From Archangiaceae bacterium (GTDB lineage: Bacteria; Myxococcota; Myxococcia; Myxococcales; Myxococcaceae): a stretch of DNA of 32,297 nucleotides. Shown piece by piece: positions 31,089 through 32,297 of the stretch. The stretch is taken from contig JAACJQ010000080.1 of the NCBI GenBank assembly GCA_016879935.1, positions 1-32,297 of the forward strand, read 5' to 3'. Numbering within the stretch: position 1 is the first letter of the stretch; every line of letters starts with the position of its first letter. Below the pieces are notes generated by a model. That model was not told where the DNA came from. It did no database searches and saw only the letters and a program-made list of their open reading frames with translations. The position numbers and the translations under genes were made by a program.

Positions 31089-32297
31089 TCAGTTGCGCCA
31101 GACGCCGTTCAACGTTCCCGAGCCAGCATCAGGCGACGACCAGCGGAGCGTCGCGCGCTGTGGCGTGGGACCCGACCAGAGGAAGTTCGCCGGCTGCAGG
31201 TAGCAGCTGTGACGACCGAAGGCGCGGTCTGCGATGCCCTTGGTGCGGGAGAACTCGGGGTACGGGCAGAGGTAGCTCTGGTAGTTGAAGTCGGGCGTGC
31301 CCGAGGGAATCTCGCTCTCCGTGTCTTCGTTCACGCAGCCACCGGCGTAGGCCGCGCGCGGGTAGTTGAAGGGCGCGAGCGTGTTGCCGTACGGGCGGTA
31401 GCCCACCGCCGCGAAGCCCACCGAGCCGGCCTGCGGCGCGTAGTTGGCGGTGCAGTTGATGACGGGCTGCGCGGTCTGCGCGCCAGCACCCGGCGTGCTG
31501 CGGCAGTTGGAGCCCGTGCCGTTGCAGGCCACCGCGACGCAGGTGTTGAACGCGTACCCGTCGACGCCGGCGTCGAAGGCGTTGGTGTTGAGCTGCTCGC
31601 GCGTCGGCGTCGGCGAGCTGACGACCTCGACGCACTTGAACTGGCTGTGGTGGCCAAAGCCACGCCACCGCATGTCGACCGGGAGCGCTCCGCCCAGGTT
31701 GCAGCGACCGAAGTCACGGAAGAACGTGGTGCGTGGGCTGGTGGGGCCGACCTGCGTCGCCGACGGGAAGTCGCGGAAGGTGCAGGTGCCGCTGGTGGCG
31801 GGGCACGTCCACTGCGCGAAGTCGTAGCCAGGGGCCGGAATGCCCTCGTTGTAGCTCGGGTCGCGACGACGCTCGCACGACCGCCAGTACCGCGAGCCTC
31901 CGTCGAGACGCAGGAACTCGTCGTTCGCGCCGCCGTCAGCCGTCCGCACGGCGCTCGGGTCGTAGCGGAGCGGGAACCCGGGGTCGCACCGCGAGCGCTC
32001 CTTGATGACGAGCACGCCGAGGTCGGTCGCCGAGGCCTCGTAATACGAGGTGTAGAGCTCGGTGTAGTACGCGAACGACTGCAGACGAACCTGGTCGTCG
32101 GGGCTCGCGCCCGAGGGCTGAACCTCACGAATGTCGTCGACGTTGTTGTCGTTGAGGTCGGTCACGCCGGTGATGCAGCCCTTGGTGAGCGCGTTGAGCT
32201 CGTTCGCCTCGAGGGCGCGGCCGCCGTCGCCCCACACCGGCACCTGGTTCGGCTCGGTGAGCGGCTCCGTGGGGCGGTCGTTGCGCGGAGACTCGAG
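31089..32297 (-). CDS. Secreted Cys-containing protein, C-terminal part (start outside window)
   Basis: The frame is open to the window edge, giving 402 residues of a longer protein; a GTG at 32243 is not needed as a start because Pro/Glu-rich coding sequence continues above it. The part seen holds DLNDNNVDDIRE (near residue 47), a Ca-binding-loop-like D/N cluster as in thrombospondin type 3 repeats. It also has some fourteen cysteines (for example RCDPGF, YWRSCERR, CTFRDF), many aromatic residues and a C-terminus rich in Ser/Pro. Such features suit an exported protein. No family is recognised. It is upstream of, and on the same strand as, the large Cys/Gly-rich lipoprotein gene. Confidence 0.7.
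   Translation of the reverse strand, partial: LESPRNDRPTEPLTEPNQVPVWGDGGRALEANELNALTKGCITGVTDLNDNNVDDIREVQPSGASPDDQVRLQSFAYYTELYTSYYEASATDLGVLVIKERSRCDPGFPLRYDPSAVRTADGGANDEFLRLDGGSRYWRSCERRRDPSYNEGIPAPGYDFAQWTCPATSGTCTFRDFPSATQVGPTSPRTTFFRDFGRCNLGGALPVDMRWRGFGHHSQFKCVEVVSSPTPTREQLNTNAFDAGVDGYAFNTCVAVACNGTGSNCRSTPGAGAQTAQPVINCTANYAPQAGSVGFAAVGYRPYGNTLAPFNYPRAAYAGGCVNEDTESEIPSGTPDFNYQSYLCPYPEFSRTKGIADRAFGRHSCYLQPANFLWSGPTPQRATLRWSSPDAGSGTLNGVWRN

Noticed and set aside
30718-31203. A plus-strand open frame of 161 codons in the 30.7-31.2 kb gap
   Set aside because: Rich in Arg, Ser and Pro, overlaps the end of the minus-strand secreted-protein gene, and lacks a ribosome site.

Overview
The window is about 32 kb of very GC-rich DNA with strong G/C in third codon positions, many GTG starts and a large share of secreted or lipid-anchored proteins. 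These include a lipoprotein with a long Asp-Ala-Gly tract and a large Cys- and Gly-rich lipoprotein with MopE-type CNGxDDDCDG motifs. Together with a sigma-54 activator and a membrane hybrid histidine kinase, this points to a myxobacterium (Myxococcota). That assignment is an inference from gene style; no rRNA or other marker gene is present. I see no tRNA, rRNA, CRISPR array, insertion sequence or phage module, so this looks like ordinary chromosome rich in accessory genes.

Layout. 1-5.0 kb: the start of a secreted protein (minus strand), a Cys-rich small lipoprotein, an RND/MMPL exporter, a second small Cys-containing secreted protein, a DUF4395-thioredoxin fusion and an RNase H. 5.2-10.2 kb, mostly minus strand: a small lipoprotein, a short basic protein (plus strand), a [4Fe-4S] uracil-DNA glycosylase, a sigma-54 activator, a secreted alpha/beta hydrolase and the DAG-tract lipoprotein. 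10.4-13.7 kb, plus strand: a four-repeat SPFH protein, a beta-rich secreted protein and a DUF1697 protein. 13.7-17.4 kb: a broken receiver gene, two membrane proteins of unknown role, a DUF4230 protein and a secreted protein with a LytR_C-like tail. 17.5-21.9 kb, plus strand: a hybrid histidine kinase, a membrane-anchored unknown, a DUF7079-like protein and a WGR-domain ATP-dependent DNA ligase. 22.1-22.9 kb: an ArsR regulator overlapping an SRPBCC gene. 22.9-25.7 kb, minus strand: marR-cydA-cydB. 25.9-27.1 kb: a Cys-rich secreted protein and a dehalogenase-like hydrolase. 27.1-32.3 kb, minus strand: three lipoprotein or secreted-protein genes, the last running off the window.

The most informative signals are regulatory. 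A 35-bp element lies over the marR-cydAB promoter and recurs upstream of the dehalogenase-like gene (28 of 35 positions identical), suggesting one MarR regulon joining a cytochrome bd-type oxidase to a hydrolase. The ArsR gene is preceded by CTATATAG boxes on an exact 16-bp period, with a third, degenerate box over its start codon. Many starts lack a Shine-Dalgarno but have a TAnnnT hexamer 6-7 nt upstream, as expected for leaderless mRNAs. Among proteins, the SPFH protein (four beta-repeats, SPFH domain, coiled coil, reminiscent of major vault protein), the WGR-ligase fusion and the DUF4395-thioredoxin fusion stand out.
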